DNA from: JACCXG01 sp963785755
Lineage (GTDB): Bacteria > Acidobacteriota > Vicinamibacteria > Vicinamibacterales > 2-12-FULL-66-21
NCBI GenBank assembly: GCA_963785755.1
Contig: CAWAXG010000065.1
Coordinates: forward strand, 71,910-135,909
Direction of reading: 5' to 3'
Length of the DNA stretch: 64,000 bases
Of this stretch, positions 9,997 through 20,061 are shown piece by piece (the first letter of the stretch is position 1; each line of letters opens with the position of its first letter). Position numbers and translations under genes: made by a program. The notes under the pieces are model-generated. The model did no database searches. It saw only the letters and a list, made by a program, of their open reading frames with translations, and was not told where the DNA came from.

Positions 9997-10272
9997 AATC
10001 CCCTCAGAATTCTTGCGAGCTTCCACGAGACTCCTTGCGTATAGCCCTCGGGACGCCTGTTTCAGGTCGGATGACTACGATCATACGTCGGCTATCTCCC
10101 CGTCGCCGGTTATTCGCTGTTCCGGCCGGCCGCGCGACCGTCGCCCCCATCCACTCGGCTTCGGCCTCATTTGTCCGCTACTGGCTGCGGGAGCGCGGCG
10201 CCAGGCGCGCGGCGGAAGTGAAACAGGGTGTGGGAGAGCTGAATCGAAACGGGGTAGAGGACGGGGCTAATT

Positions 10273-10312
10273 GACAGGGAGGAAGGGAGTCCTGTCCTCC
10301 CGGTGTGAAGAG
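10273..10312. repeat. TC/GA-rich hairpin repeat, degenerate copy
   Basis: GACAGGGAGGAAGGGAGTCC followed by TGTCCTCCC and GTGTGAAGAGAAG. This is a degenerate member of the family also seen at 24317, 40371 and 49575, sharing the CCTCC cores and the GTGAAGAGAAG tail. Confidence 0.5.
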
Positions 10313-10314
10313 AA

Positions 10315-10346
10315 GGCCCGGAGCAGCCAACGGGCTGCTCCGGGCC
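10315..10346 (-). terminator. Intrinsic-terminator-like hairpin
   Basis: A perfect 14-bp stem (GGCCCGGAGCAGCC / GGCTGCTCCGGGCC) with AACG loop lies 7 bp beyond the stop of the minus-strand TonB receptor at 10354. On that strand it is followed by a T-rich stretch (TTCTCTTC). The stem is very strong; the T-tract is imperfect. Confidence 0.65.
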
Positions 10347-10353
10347 TCGAACA

Positions 10354-13300
10354 TCAGAAGACGAATCGCACGCCGAGCTGCACCGTGCGCGGCGCGCGGG
10401 CGAGCCCACGGATGCGCATGAAGTTCGGGTCGGTGAAGCCGGTCACCGGATTCCCGAACTGCGCATGGTTCAGGACGTTCTGCGATTCGGCGCGAATCTC
10501 CAGCCGATAGTGGCCGAACGGGATCGTCCGGAACAGCGAGAAGTCGAGGTTCCAGTTGCCCGGACCGCGGAACGCGTTGCGGTCGCTGTTGCCCCACGCA
10601 TTGCCCGGCTGGGAGAACGCCGACGGGTCGTACCACTGCTCGTCGGGTCCCGCCTCGCCGAAGCCTGGCTGCGGATCGCCGGTGACGTTGATCGTCTGTG
10701 AGCCGCCCTGCTGTTGCAGCAGGCCGTTGTCGCCGCCGATGGTGAACGGCGTCCCCGACAGCCATGACGCGATGCCGTTGACCTGCCAGTCCTTGACGAT
10801 CACCGCGAAGAGATTGCCGTTGTCGCGGGCGAACGGCAGCTCGTAGACGAATCCCATCTGCAGCATGTGCGGGCGGTCGAAGCCGGCCAGCGCGTAGTTC
10901 CGGTGGAACTGCGACGGCATCGGCCAGGTGAACCCTGCCGCCGTCGTCGTCGACTTCGTTCTTGGCTTTGCTCAGCGTGTAGGCGCCCTTGAGCAGCAGC
11001 CCGTTCTTGTAGGGACGGTTCACTGCGATCTGCAGTGAGTGGTAGCGGGTCTTGGCCGCCGCCGCGAAGAGGTTGATACTGGCGGTGCCCGCCTGTGCGA
11101 ACAACTGACGATTGGCGTTGCCGCCCGATTCCGCGTAGTTCAGGTTTCTGTTGGCGTACTGGCCGTCGGTGCGCGTGCCAACGTAGCCGATACTGGTCGC
11201 GATATCCAGCGGCAGACGGCGCTCGACGAACACGTTCCACGACTGTGTGGCGCCCCTGACAATGTCCTCCGCGTTGGGCGACGTCATGTCGACGCCGCGC
11301 GGGAGTGGAACGTTCCCGGTCGAGATGTCAGGATTCGGCGCGAAGGGGATCCCGCTGGACACATTGCCGTATGGGATGAATCCGTTCGGCCCGGCGTCAC
11401 TGTGGGCGATCGTCAGCGGGAACCGTCCGCGCATCGGCCGCGACCATGGCAGCGGCGTGAACGTCCTGCCATAGCCGGCGCGGAACACCGTGTCATCGTT
11501 GAGTCGGTACGCGGCGCCGAAACGCGGCGCGAAGAGGGTCTTGCTCACGTCGATCCCCAGATCCTCCGGGTTGCCGCCGACACCGCCAAGCTTGACGATG
11601 TACGTGCTGAACGTCGAGCAGCTCGATGCCTCGGTTCTCGCGCGACATCAATGGGTAGTACTCGTAGCGGAGGCCAAGGTTCAGGGTCAGCTTCTCGTTG
11701 ACCTGCCAGCGATCGGCCACGTAGAGGCCGTACTGGTTTTCGCGGCCGCTCAGTTCTTCGAACTGTTCGCTCTTGCCGAAGCTGCTCATCTCGCCGAGCA
11801 GGAACCCGGCGTAGCTGTTCCAGCCGCCGACGCCGGAATACCCTGGTGTTCCGGTCACTCCGCCACCGAACGTAAGCGCGCCTCGCGGGTTGCCGACCTC
11901 GGGCTGCCAGTGATTGAGCCTCAGCCGCACGAAGTCGAACCCGTGCGGACCTCGTGCCTGCCGGCCACTTTGGTCAGGTTGGTCGAGACGGTGTAGCTGC
12001 GCTCGTCGCGCCACACCGGTGTCCAGGTCGAGTCGTTGCCAAGCGTTCCAAGGCCAGTGCTGAACACGGGCATACCGCTATAGCGTTGTAGATCGACCGA
12101 GCCTGGACCCCTGACGCCATCGGCATTCAAGCCGCGGATGCCGAACACGTCGGTGCCGTAATTCGTGCCGTAGTCAGGACCCTGCATGTTCTGCTGCATC
12201 ACGTTCGCGCCAACGCTGCCGTCGAGGAGGAGCGTCGGGACTGAGCGTCCAGGTCTGGCCCACCGTATAGACGGTCGTCGTCGTGTCCCCGCCGCCGGCC
12301 GCGTCGAACGGCAGGTAGTACAAGTCGAAAACAGAGGCCTGCATCATCGAGAACTTGCCCCAGATCTGATGCGACGACGTGCGGTTCCAGTTGACCTTGA
12401 CGTCGTAGTTGTCGCGATCGGCCTCGGGTTGGCGAGGGAGGTACAGGTTGTTCTGGAGCCCGTTGTTCGTGCCCGCATTGTTCGGCTCCGGGTACATCGC
12501 CTGGATTCTCCTCGAGATCTCGCTGATGCGATTGGCGGGAATCATGGCGTTCTCGAAGAACGTGCGGCCCGCGCCGGTGGACGTTCCCGTGGCCGGGTCG
12601 TAGATGCGGAAGGCTCGGGTTCAGCGCGAGCACCTCGCTGAAGTCGCCGTTCCGCATCCGCGCGGTGGGCACGGTGTAGGTGTTGAAAATGCCCTGGCGC
12701 TCCGCGTTCCTCTCCCACGATCCGAAGTAGAACAAGCGGTCGCGGCGGACCGGACCGCCCGCGGTTCCACCCATGATCGACGGTGCTGGAGTCGACCTTG
12801 CCGGATCGAAATAGCCGCGCCGCGCGTTGAGCTCGTCCTGCTGACGGAAGTAGAACGCCGAACCCTTGAAGGTGTTCGTGCCCGACTTGGTCATGACCGC
12901 CGTCGCCGCGCCGCCGGTCATGCCCTGCGCCGCGTCGAAGCTGTTGGTCGAGATGTTGACGTTCTCGATGGTCTCGACCGGCGCGATGTAGCCGGCGTGA
13001 TGCGGCAGCCAGACGTTGATGCTCGCCGCGCCGTCGATCCGGGTGACGTTGTTGTTGCGGTTCGTACCGTTGATGTTGGTGGTCAAGCGCGCGGCCCGGG
13101 CGTGTCGGTCTGCGCGTTCTGGAACTGCGGCGGCGTCGCGCCGGGGACGAGGTTCATCAGGTACTGATAGTTGCGGTACTGGTTCAAGCGGCAGGTTGAC
13201 GACGTCCTCCGGCCTGAGGTCGACGCTGACGTCGGCCTTGTCCGTCTTCAACAGGACCGCTTCCGTCGTCACGGTCACCGACTCGGTCAAGACGCCGAGC

Positions 13301-13674
13301 TCCAGCTTGCCGTTGATGCGGACGATGCCGCCGGCCGTGACCGGGACTCCGGTCTGGACGAACTCCTTGAAGCCCTGGAGCGACGCCCGCAGCGTGTAGG
13401 TCCCGCCGGTGATATTTCGAATCGTGTAGACGCCCGTCTCGTCGGTCACGCCGGACAGCTCGAGGCCCGTATCCTCGTTCTTGATGGTCACCGTCGCGCC
13501 GGGCACGCCAGCGCCGGACGTATCGGCGATGGTCCCGGTCAAGGTTCCGTAGATCGCTTGTGCGGCAGTCGCGGCAGGCAGCAGGAACAGTGCGCCGGCC
13601 AATGCGACAGCCATCCACGACTGAAGGATCAGCAACCGACAACGTTCACTCACGCGGATGTGGGGCTCGCTCAC
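10354..13674 (-). pseudogene. TonB-dependent receptor, about seven frameshifts
   Basis: Third receptor of the same architecture. A GTG at 13674 (SEPHIRVSERC) is the better start: GGAGG lies six bases upstream of it, whereas the ATG at 13680 abuts the GGAGG directly. The regulatory domain reads YGTLTGTIADTSGAGVPGAT and the C-terminal strand TVQLGVRFVF. The receptor sequence can be followed only by changing frame near 13187, 13090, 12610, 12240, 11950, 11615 and 10935, and each piece matches the family. Repaired length is about 1106 residues. The two nearer receptors are intact, so this gene is either decaying or lies in a poorly polished stretch. Confidence 0.88.
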
Positions 13675-13856
13675 AGACATCCTCCTTCTAGAGGTGCGTC
13701 GCAGATGAGGTTTTCCCGCTGATCGGGGGATCCCGCCAAGGAGGGGATAACCAGCTGGCGGTACCCGGTCAGCACCTTTAATCATGGTGGGACGTAGGTG
13801 TCAAGAACGTTCAGTTTTTGCAGCAATCGTAGCCGGCCGGACTGGAGTGGATCGTC

Positions 13857-13862
13857 TATAAT
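13857..13862 (+). promoter_or_regulatory. Candidate -10 box of the dioxygenase gene
   Basis: A perfect TATAAT stands 40 bp before the dioxygenase ATG. No good -35 hexamer is visible at the usual spacing. Confidence 0.4.
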
Positions 13863-13901
13863 CCTGGCGACTCAACTATTTCTGGACCAGGGGGTCAGCG
13901 C

Positions 13902-14627
13902 ATGAGCGTCCGCGACCTGAATCGCCGTCACTTCCTGCACGGGCTGACTGCCGCCGGCATCGCGGCGTACGCCACGCCGGGGCTTTTCGCGCAGCAGCTC
14001 GTCGACACGGCGACCACGACCGAAGGGCCGTTCTATCCGGACAAGCTCCCGCTCGACACCGACAACGACCTCCTCATCATCAATGACGGCGTCACTCCGG
14101 CCGTCGGCGAGATCACGCACCTGACCGGCCGCGTGCTGACGAAATCGGGTCAACCGGTGCGCAACGCCTTCGTGGAGATCTGGCAGGTCGATCGGACCGG
14201 CTCGTACGTGCACACGGGCGGCCGCCAGCCAACCGGTTTCGACAGCAACTTTCAGGGATACGGACGCTTCCTGAGCGACGCGAAGGGCCAGTACTACTTC
14301 CGCACGATCAAGCCGATCGATTACACGCTCATCGGCATCTTCCGCACCGCGCACATTCATGTCGCCGTCAGCCAGAACGGCCGCCGCGTGTTCACGTCTC
14401 AGCTGCTTGTCAACGGCCATCCCGCGAACGCCCGCGACAGCGTCATCCGCAGCCTCGACCCGGGCAAGCTCAAGACGCTGCTCGTGGACTTCACGCCGCT
14501 GCCCGGCTCGAAGCTGGGGGAGCTGTCAGCGAACTTCGATGTCGTGCTGGGGGCCACCGCCAACGAGCTCGAGATGGGTCCGCTGCGCGGCGTCGCGCCG
14601 TCGGCTCGTCAGCGCAAGAGCGGCTGA
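13902..14627 (+). CDS. Intradiol ring-cleavage dioxygenase-like protein, Tat-exported
   Basis: A 241-residue protein of the protocatechuate 3,4-dioxygenase/catechol 1,2-dioxygenase superfamily, which cleaves catechol-type rings between the two hydroxyls using Fe(III). A twin-arginine leader (NRRHFLHGLTAAG) predicts export of the folded metalloenzyme. Family landmarks follow in order: EGPFYPDKLP, the beta-sandwich core GRVLTKSGQPVRNAFVEIWQ, GSYVH (first Tyr ligand), NFQGYGRFLSDAKGQYYFRT, a Tyr in IKPIDYTL (likely second Tyr ligand) and HIH in RTAHIHVAV (both His ligands). Exported stand-alone members are common in soil bacteria and their substrates are mostly unknown. No aromatic catabolic genes lie nearby. 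Confidence 0.87.
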   Translation: MSVRDLNRRHFLHGLTAAGIAAYATPGLFAQQLVDTATTTEGPFYPDKLPLDTDNDLLIINDGVTPAVGEITHLTGRVLTKSGQPVRNAFVEIWQVDRTGSYVHTGGRQPTGFDSNFQGYGRFLSDAKGQYYFRTIKPIDYTLIGIFRTAHIHVAVSQNGRRVFTSQLLVNGHPANARDSVIRSLDPGKLKTLLVDFTPLPGSKLGELSANFDVVLGATANELEMGPLRGVAPSARQRKSG

Positions 14628-14689
14628 CGAAGCTATCACGGACCTCGCGACAGAGCTGGATGCCGGCGGTGCGTGCGGTCGCGCCGTGA

Positions 14690-14935
14690 TCAGCTCGAAC
14701 CATCCCGGCCGCTGTTCAGCAGGTGGTCTACCGTGGAGTTGGCCTCGTCTTCGAGCCGCGCGCGCAGGTCGTCGAAGCGCTTGTTGAGGTCGCGTCTCAG
14801 CGCCAGCGCATTGAGGATGAACGAACGCGTGAGCGCGATGACGAGGATGGCGAGGAGGAGTGGCAAGGATCCCGCAGCATCTCGAACTCCGGGTACAGGA
14901 CCTGGTTCACCTGCCCGAGCGGCTCGGGGTCTCAC
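14690..14935 (-). CDS. Small single-pass membrane protein with charged helical tail
   Basis: An 81-residue ORF with one hydrophobic segment (LPLLLAILVIALTRSFIL) followed by a charged, helix-prone tail (RRDLNKRFDDLRARLEDEAN). Its GTG start overlaps the end of the upstream ORF (14907-15164) by 29 bp, as in a translationally coupled pair. No family recognised. The GC-biased composition makes a chance ORF possible. Confidence 0.4.
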   Translation of the reverse strand: MRPRAARAGEPGPVPGVRDAAGSLPLLLAILVIALTRSFILNALALRRDLNKRFDDLRARLEDEANSTVDHLLNSGRDGSS

Positions 14936-15164
14936 CAGTCATCGACCGAAACTCTTCTGCCACGAACACGATCGCCTCGGATGACTCACGCCCGTCGACC
15001 AACGTCGTCCACAGGTCCAGGAGCGCGGCGGCATCGCCGGCGCCATGTCCGGATGCCACCACGTAGATGGGCTCGCGGGGGCCGTCGAACAGGGTGACGT
15101 GAGTCATGCTCACGCCGGGAAGAAACGGGCGATCCCACTGCAGCGCAAATCGAGCGTCCGTCAT
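14907..15164 (-). CDS. Hypothetical small protein
   Basis: An 85-residue ORF from ATG at 15164 (TDARFALQWDRPFLPGVSMT), with a reasonable mix of hydrophobic and acidic residues (LLDLWTTLVDGRESSEAIVF). Unlike most antisense ORFs here it is not arginine-rich. It overlaps the following membrane-protein ORF. I do not recognise it. Confidence 0.45.
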   Translation of the reverse strand: MTDARFALQWDRPFLPGVSMTHVTLFDGPREPIYVVASGHGAGDAAALLDLWTTLVDGRESSEAIVFVAEEFRSMTGETPSRSGR

Positions 15165-15325
15165 TCAAGGCCTGCGAGATGCTCGACCGATCTTCTCATA
15201 GCCGGCTTTTCTGCCGGGGCATCCTGATGCGTTGCGCTCGGGCCACCACCACAACAACAATCCGGTATCCATGCGCATCCCACCGATCGATTACGAGGGT
15301 TCGTGGCGGCACGGTTCCGACGATA

Positions 15326-15355
15326 TTCAAGGGTTCAGGCGTTCAAGGGTTCAGA
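15326..15355. repeat. GGGTTCAAG-type short tandem repeat (minus orientation)
   Basis: TTCAAGGGTTCAGGCGTTCA and on to AGGGTTCAG: the reverse complement of the TTGAACCC tandem family found also at 19449, 33295, 36066, 38535 and 53560. It lies upstream of the ADOP permease stop at 15420. Confidence 0.7.
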
Positions 15356-15419
15356 GAGCTGGACGCTCTGCTGGCAGAGGCGAAGAGCGCCGCGGGCCGC
15401 CAGTGATGCCGGCGGCTGC

Positions 15420-17867
15420 TCACTCTTCTCGCAGCGCCACGAGTGGATCGGTACGGGCCGCGCTTCGGGCCGGCAGGTAGGCCGCCGTCGTCGTGACCAG
15501 CGTCACCGCCGCCAGGGCGATGCCGATGCTGGCGGGATCGTGCGGGCTGAGCCCGAACAGCATCGACGACACGTAACGTATGACGACGATCGCGAGTGGG
15601 ATCCCGATCGCGACGCCCAGGGCGACCAGCGTCAACGACTCTTTCAAGAACAGCCGTTCGATCGTCCCGGGTTGGGCGCCGACGGCAATCCTGACCCCGA
15701 TCTCCCGCCGCCGCCGTGCGACGCTGAAGGCGAGCACGCCGTACAGCCCCACGGCGGCAATCAGCAAGGCGAGCGCGCCAAACCAGGTGGACACCCGCGT
15801 GACGAGCCGCTCGATGACGAGCGTGCGATTGACGATCTCGCGAAACGGCACGACATTGCTGAGCGTGATTCCCTTGTCGATGGATTGAGCCAGGCGAAAC
15901 ATCTCCCGTGCCACTGGCTCCGCGTCTCCCGACGTCCGGACGGCCAGGCGAACGACAGGCGTCCCTCCCATCTGACGGTACGGGCGGTAGTACATCGCTG
16001 GCGAATCGTCCCGGAGGTTGATCCACTTCGAGTCCTTCACGACGCCCACGATCTCCATCAGCTCGCCGGAGCGGGAGCCGCCTTCCCTGAAGAACCGGAC
16101 GCCGATCGGATCCGCGCCTGGCAGGAACCGGTGCGCGAACGTCTCGTTGACAATGGCGACCAGGGGAGCGCGCTCGTCATCAGAGCCGTGGAAATCGCGG
16201 CCGGCTGTCAGTGGCGTCCCCATCGCGCTGAGAAATCCGGGCGAGATGCGCTGTTCGATGCTTTCGGCCATCTCTGGCTTGTCACGGCCCGGAAATCCGA
16301 TCCGGTACTCAAATGCCCCTCCCGAGAGCTGTCCCATGTGACTGAAGGCCGCGCTCTCGACCGCCGGCAACCCTGCGGTCCGCGCGCGAAGCTCCTCGAT
16401 CAGCTGGTCACGGCGCACCTCCGGATACTCGCGCGGGAAGCCGACGTCGGCGACGAGAAGACGATCCTCGCGATAACCCGCGTCCTGGCCGCGCAGGTTC
16501 TGCAGCGTGCGGAGGAACACGCCAGCGACGACCAGTAGCGCGGTGCACATCACGATCTGGCCAACGAGCAGGGAACGGCTCAGCGGGCTTCGGCTTCGCT
16601 GACCCGATCCGGCGCCCGCCTTCAATCGGGCGGCGGAGACCGTCGCGGTGATCCGAACCGCGGGTCCCACGCCAAACAGGAGGCACGTGGCCACCGACAG
16701 GAGCGCCACGAATCCAAGCGATCGTCCATCCAACGCGAATCGAAGATTCGGGACCGCCAGCGCCTGTTCCGGCGGAAGAAACGCCAGGAGGGCTGCACTG
16801 ATCCAGTACGCGACGCCGAGGCCGAGCGCGGCCCCAGCGGTTGAAAGCAGCAGGCTCTCGGTGATCAGCTGACGGAGGATGCGGCCCCGCGACGCGCCGA
16901 TCGCCGCGCGGACGGCTATCTCCCGTTCACGCGACATGGTCGATGCCAGCATCAGATTCGCGAGGTTGGCGCACGCGATCAGCAGAACCAGCGTGACGAC
17001 GCCCCCGACCAGGAGCAAGGGTTGGTACAAACGCCGCCGCAGCGTCGAGTATCCGATGTCTCCGGGCTGAAACTGGACGGCGCGGCCGAGGATAGCCGTG
17101 GTTTCCCTCTCGGCCTGCGCGGGTGTGACGCCGGGCCTGAGACGTCCCATCACACGCATCCACCGGCCTTGGGTGCGATCATCCGAATTAGCGGGGACGA
17201 TCTGATCGATCGCGACCCAGATATCGACGGGCACGTCGATCTCCGTCCCGCGGAAGCCCGCAGGCGCAATGCCCGCGATCGTGAACTCGCGAGGACCCCG
17301 GCGGAAGCGGCTGCCGAGGGCGGACAGGTCGGCGTTGTACTGGCGCCGCCAATACTCCTCGCTCAAGACCGCAATGGGCTCTCCCGCAGCGCCAGGCTCC
17401 GGTTGATGGAACACACGTCCTCTGAAGGGACGTACCCCGAGCACGTCGAAGTAGTTGTCGGACACCAGCTGCACGAATGCGTTGCGCCGCTCGCCGCCCA
17501 CTTCGATCTCGGCCGGCCGTCCGACCTGAATCGAGCTGGCAATCACCCCCGGGAGCGTCTTGCTTCCGCCCTGCTGCAGCGTATCGTGCGTCGCCAGCGT
17601 GAATGCCTCCGCCATCGTGCCATCGGCACGCCGTTCGGCCAGGCGGACGAGTTCGCCCGGCCGTTCGACGGGGAGGTCTCTCATGAGCAACGCATCCATG
17701 AGGCTGAAGACCGCGGTCGTGCCGCCGATGCCCAGCATCAACGTCAGGATCGCGGTGGCGGACAACATGGGCCGGCGGCGCAGCAGCCGTCCGGCATAGC
17801 GCACGTCCTGGCCGATGCGTTCGAGGAACGTCCAGACCCTGGGCTGCGGCTGATCTCTTTGCGGCAT
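15420..17867 (-). CDS. ABC transporter permease, ADOP (MacB/FtsX-like) family
   Basis: Intact permease of about 815 residues built as two FtsX/MacB halves. Each half has an N-terminal anchor helix, a large periplasmic MacB_PCD domain and three C-terminal membrane helices. First half: MLSATAILTLMLGIGGTTAV, then VTLVLLIACANLANLMLAST and LLSVATCLLFGVGPAV. Second half: LLVGQIVMCTALLVVAGVFL, then LIAAVGLYGVLAFSVA, closing with AAYLPARSAARTDPLVALRE, the family signature. There is no ATP-binding gene next to it, as usual for these 'orphan' permeases. The start could be ATG 17867 or GTG 17876; neither has a strong ribosome site. The substrate is unknown. Confidence 0.92.
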   Translation of the reverse strand: MPQRDQPQPRVWTFLERIGQDVRYAGRLLRRRPMLSATAILTLMLGIGGTTAVFSLMDALLMRDLPVERPGELVRLAERRADGTMAEAFTLATHDTLQQGGSKTLPGVIASSIQVGRPAEIEVGGERRNAFVQLVSDNYFDVLGVRPFRGRVFHQPEPGAAGEPIAVLSEEYWRRQYNADLSALGSRFRRGPREFTIAGIAPAGFRGTEIDVPVDIWVAIDQIVPANSDDRTQGRWMRVMGRLRPGVTPAQAERETTAILGRAVQFQPGDIGYSTLRRRLYQPLLLVGGVVTLVLLIACANLANLMLASTMSREREIAVRAAIGASRGRILRQLITESLLLSTAGAALGLGVAYWISAALLAFLPPEQALAVPNLRFALDGRSLGFVALLSVATCLLFGVGPAVRITATVSAARLKAGAGSGQRSRSPLSRSLLVGQIVMCTALLVVAGVFLRTLQNLRGQDAGYREDRLLVADVGFPREYPEVRRDQLIEELRARTAGLPAVESAAFSHMGQLSGGAFEYRIGFPGRDKPEMAESIEQRISPGFLSAMGTPLTAGRDFHGSDDERAPLVAIVNETFAHRFLPGADPIGVRFFREGGSRSGELMEIVGVVKDSKWINLRDDSPAMYYRPYRQMGGTPVVRLAVRTSGDAEPVAREMFRLAQSIDKGITLSNVVPFREIVNRTLVIERLVTRVSTWFGALALLIAAVGLYGVLAFSVARRRREIGVRIAVGAQPGTIERLFLKESLTLVALGVAIGIPLAIVVIRYVSSMLFGLSPHDPASIGIALAAVTLVTTTAAYLPARSAARTDPLVALREE

Positions 17868-18118
17868 AGAAGGCACTTTACACGTGATTCTCGCGCGTTC
17901 GATCGATGGCCTCTTGTGGCCATTCCATAGACGTTCCAGGTCAGCTGAGGGTTGGAAGTCTGCGCAATAAAGCCGTCACTCATCTCGCCGGGCGCATCGC
18001 TCATTCCGGCACGCCGCCGCCTGTCAATTAGCGCTCGCCGCCGCAGGGCGTTCGAGTCACGATTGGCCCTGGGAGCCAGAGTGCGCCGCCAGGCGAACGG
18101 CTGAGCAGGGAGACCGCA

Positions 18119-19474
18119 ATGCGTACGCGCACAGCGATCGGCGCATCACTCGTCATCGCGCTCGCCGGCGTCGCGATCGCTCGTCAGGCACTTCAGACGC
18201 CGACCGTGCGGCCGCTCGACGAGAAAGCGCTGCGCGAATACGCCGGCGTGTATCAGTGGGGGCCGGACGCGTTCGTGTATCTCCAGATGTGGGGAGAATT
18301 CCCGAAACACCAGCTCGGCGCGTTCGATGAGTCCGGAGAGCTTCGCGCGTTGTACCCGACGGATCGCGACGCCTTCTTCACTGGCCCCGGCATTGCGGTC
18401 CCAGGCCCGATCGAATCCCGGGTCGAGTTTCAGCGCGATGGCAGCGGGAAGATCGCGACGCTGACCTGGACGCGCGAGGGGGCGCCGCGAATCGCGCGGC
18501 GCGTCGACATCGAGCAACAGGAAGACGTCCGGTTCCCGGGTGGCGGGGTTCAGCTCGCAGGCACGCTGATCGCGCCGAACACCGGCGGCAAACATCCCGC
18601 GATCGTTCTGGTGCATGGTTCGGGACCGCAGAACCGCGAGTCGATCCTTCCGTTTGCCCGCTTCTTGATCCGCCACGGCATGGCGGTCCTCGGCTACGAC
18701 AAGCGCGGTGTTGGCGGCTCGACGGGTGACTGGAACACCGCCTCGTTCGACGATCTGGCTGGCGACGTCGTCGCCGCCGTCGAGTACCTGAAGACACGGC
18801 CTGATATCGACAGCAGGCAGATCGGCCTGCTCGGCGTGAGCCAGGCAGGGTGGATCATGCCCCTGGCCGCGGTCCGTGCAACGGACATCGCCTTTCTCAT
18901 CAGCGTGTCCGGCGCCGGCATCCCCGGCGCCGAGACCACGATCGATCAGGCGCGAAACGAGATGACGGCCAGCGGCATGCGGCCGCAGGCGGTCGAGCAG
19001 ATCATCGAGCTGATGAAACTGCAATACGCATTCGTCCGGACCGGGCAGGGCTGGGACGAGTACATGGCCGCTCGCGAAAAAATCGCGGCTCGCCTGGGGG
19101 GAAAGCCGCCCGAGACATTTCCGGGAACGCCGGATCATCCCTGGCTGCAGTTCATTCGACGGTTGCTGTTCTACGATCCGGCGCCGACACTGCGTCGGCT
19201 GAGGACGCCGGTGCTCGCGCTGTTCGGCGAGCTCGATAACAACATCCTGGCGGAAAAAAACCGGGCCGCCTGGGAAGCAGCCCTGAAAGCCGGCGGACAC
19301 CCGGATTACACGCTGCAGATTCTTCCGAAGGCCAATCACTACCAGATCGAAGCCATGCTTGGCAGCAACGCCGAGATGCCATCACTGCAGCGATTCGTGC
19401 CGGCCTACTCGACAACCCTCCGAGAGTGGCTCGCGAAACGGATCCGGAGAACTCTTGAACCCCTGAACCCTTGA
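18119..19474 (+). CDS. Secreted alpha/beta hydrolase (dienelactone-hydrolase-like / peptidase S9-like fold)
   Basis: A 451-residue protein with GGGAGA ahead of its ATG and a leader MRTRTAIGASLVIALAGVAI. An N-terminal beta-rich region (ALREYAGVYQWGPDAFVYLQ) precedes an alpha/beta-hydrolase fold from about residue 140. Visible catalytic triad: Ser in GVSQAG, Asp in LFGELDNN, His in KANHYQ; the oxyanion strand is AIVLVHGSG. The lid region (QARNEMTASGMRPQAVEQII) is typical of the secreted esterase group with the BAAT/S9-like core. The last residues (RTLEPLNP) and the stop are written by the TTGAACCC repeat. Divergent from the ADOP gene, with about 250 bp between their starts. Confidence 0.9.
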   Translation: MRTRTAIGASLVIALAGVAIARQALQTPTVRPLDEKALREYAGVYQWGPDAFVYLQMWGEFPKHQLGAFDESGELRALYPTDRDAFFTGPGIAVPGPIESRVEFQRDGSGKIATLTWTREGAPRIARRVDIEQQEDVRFPGGGVQLAGTLIAPNTGGKHPAIVLVHGSGPQNRESILPFARFLIRHGMAVLGYDKRGVGGSTGDWNTASFDDLAGDVVAAVEYLKTRPDIDSRQIGLLGVSQAGWIMPLAAVRATDIAFLISVSGAGIPGAETTIDQARNEMTASGMRPQAVEQIIELMKLQYAFVRTGQGWDEYMAAREKIAARLGGKPPETFPGTPDHPWLQFIRRLLFYDPAPTLRRLRTPVLALFGELDNNILAEKNRAAWEAALKAGGHPDYTLQILPKANHYQIEAMLGSNAEMPSLQRFVPAYSTTLREWLAKRIRRTLEPLNP

Positions 19475-19497
19475 ACCCTTAAACCTCTGAACCCTAA
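19449..19497. repeat. TTGAACCC short tandem repeat
   Basis: Five to six imperfect 8-9 bp units (CTTGAACCC, CTGAACCC, TTGAACCC, TTAAACC, TCTGAACCC). The array begins inside the hydrolase reading frame, encodes its last residues and provides the TGA at 19472-19474. It runs up to the stop of the convergent GNAT gene. Confidence 0.8.
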
Positions 19498-20040
19498 CTA
19501 TCGCCGCCCTTCCCACTCTTGTCGCGATTGGCCCCAGATGTCCACGCGATCGTGTTCGAACGGAGCCGGCAGTTTGCCGGGACCCAGATTTCGTGAGCCG
19601 AGCTTCTGGGCGACGCGTTGCGAGGCGAGGTTCTCCGGCGCGATCGAGTGGATGATGTTCGGCCAGCCGAGGGTGTCGAACGCCCAGTCCGTCGCGGCGG
19701 TGGCGCCTTCGCCGGCGTAGCCTCGTCCCCAGCGATCGCGCACGATCGCCCACCCGATCTCGGGACCCGGCCATCCTTCCGGCTGCCATGGACCGAGGCG
19801 GCCGACCCATCGTCCGCTCTCTTTCTCGATCACCGAGAACATCGCAAAGCCCTGCGTGTGCCAGGCGCCAATCATCGTCATGAGCTGCCGCCAGCAGATG
19901 GGGCGAGGCATCACGCCGCCGATGAACCGGGCGGACGGTTCGTCGAGCATCATCTCGGTCCAGGCGTCGAGATCGTCCGCGTGCGGCGGGCGCAAGATGA
20001 GGCGCGGCGTTTCGAGCCGCAGATCGTCGAATGCTGCCAT
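19498..20040 (-). CDS. GNAT-family N-acetyltransferase (RimJ/RimL type)
   Basis: A 180-residue acetyl-CoA-dependent acyltransferase. It opens with the standard LRLETPRLILRPPHADDLDAW beta-strand/helix. The acetyl-CoA-binding signature is the Q/RxxGxG-type DRWGRGYAGEGATAATDWAF. The last strand is NIIHSIAPENLASQRVAQKL, with the N-x-x-S typical of the RimJ/L-like subgroup (Acetyltransf_3). Substrate unknown. Convergent with the alpha/beta hydrolase, separated only by the TTGAACCC array. Confidence 0.9.
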   Translation of the reverse strand: MAAFDDLRLETPRLILRPPHADDLDAWTEMMLDEPSARFIGGVMPRPICWRQLMTMIGAWHTQGFAMFSVIEKESGRWVGRLGPWQPEGWPGPEIGWAIVRDRWGRGYAGEGATAATDWAFDTLGWPNIIHSIAPENLASQRVAQKLGSRNLGPGKLPAPFEHDRVDIWGQSRQEWEGRR

Positions 20041-20061
20041 GTGCTGCTGCTGACCCCGGGC

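Noticed and set aside
14723..15097. Plus-strand ORFs at 14723-15097 and 14860-15066
   Set aside because: They are antisense to the small minus-strand pair, arginine-rich and without ribosome sites.
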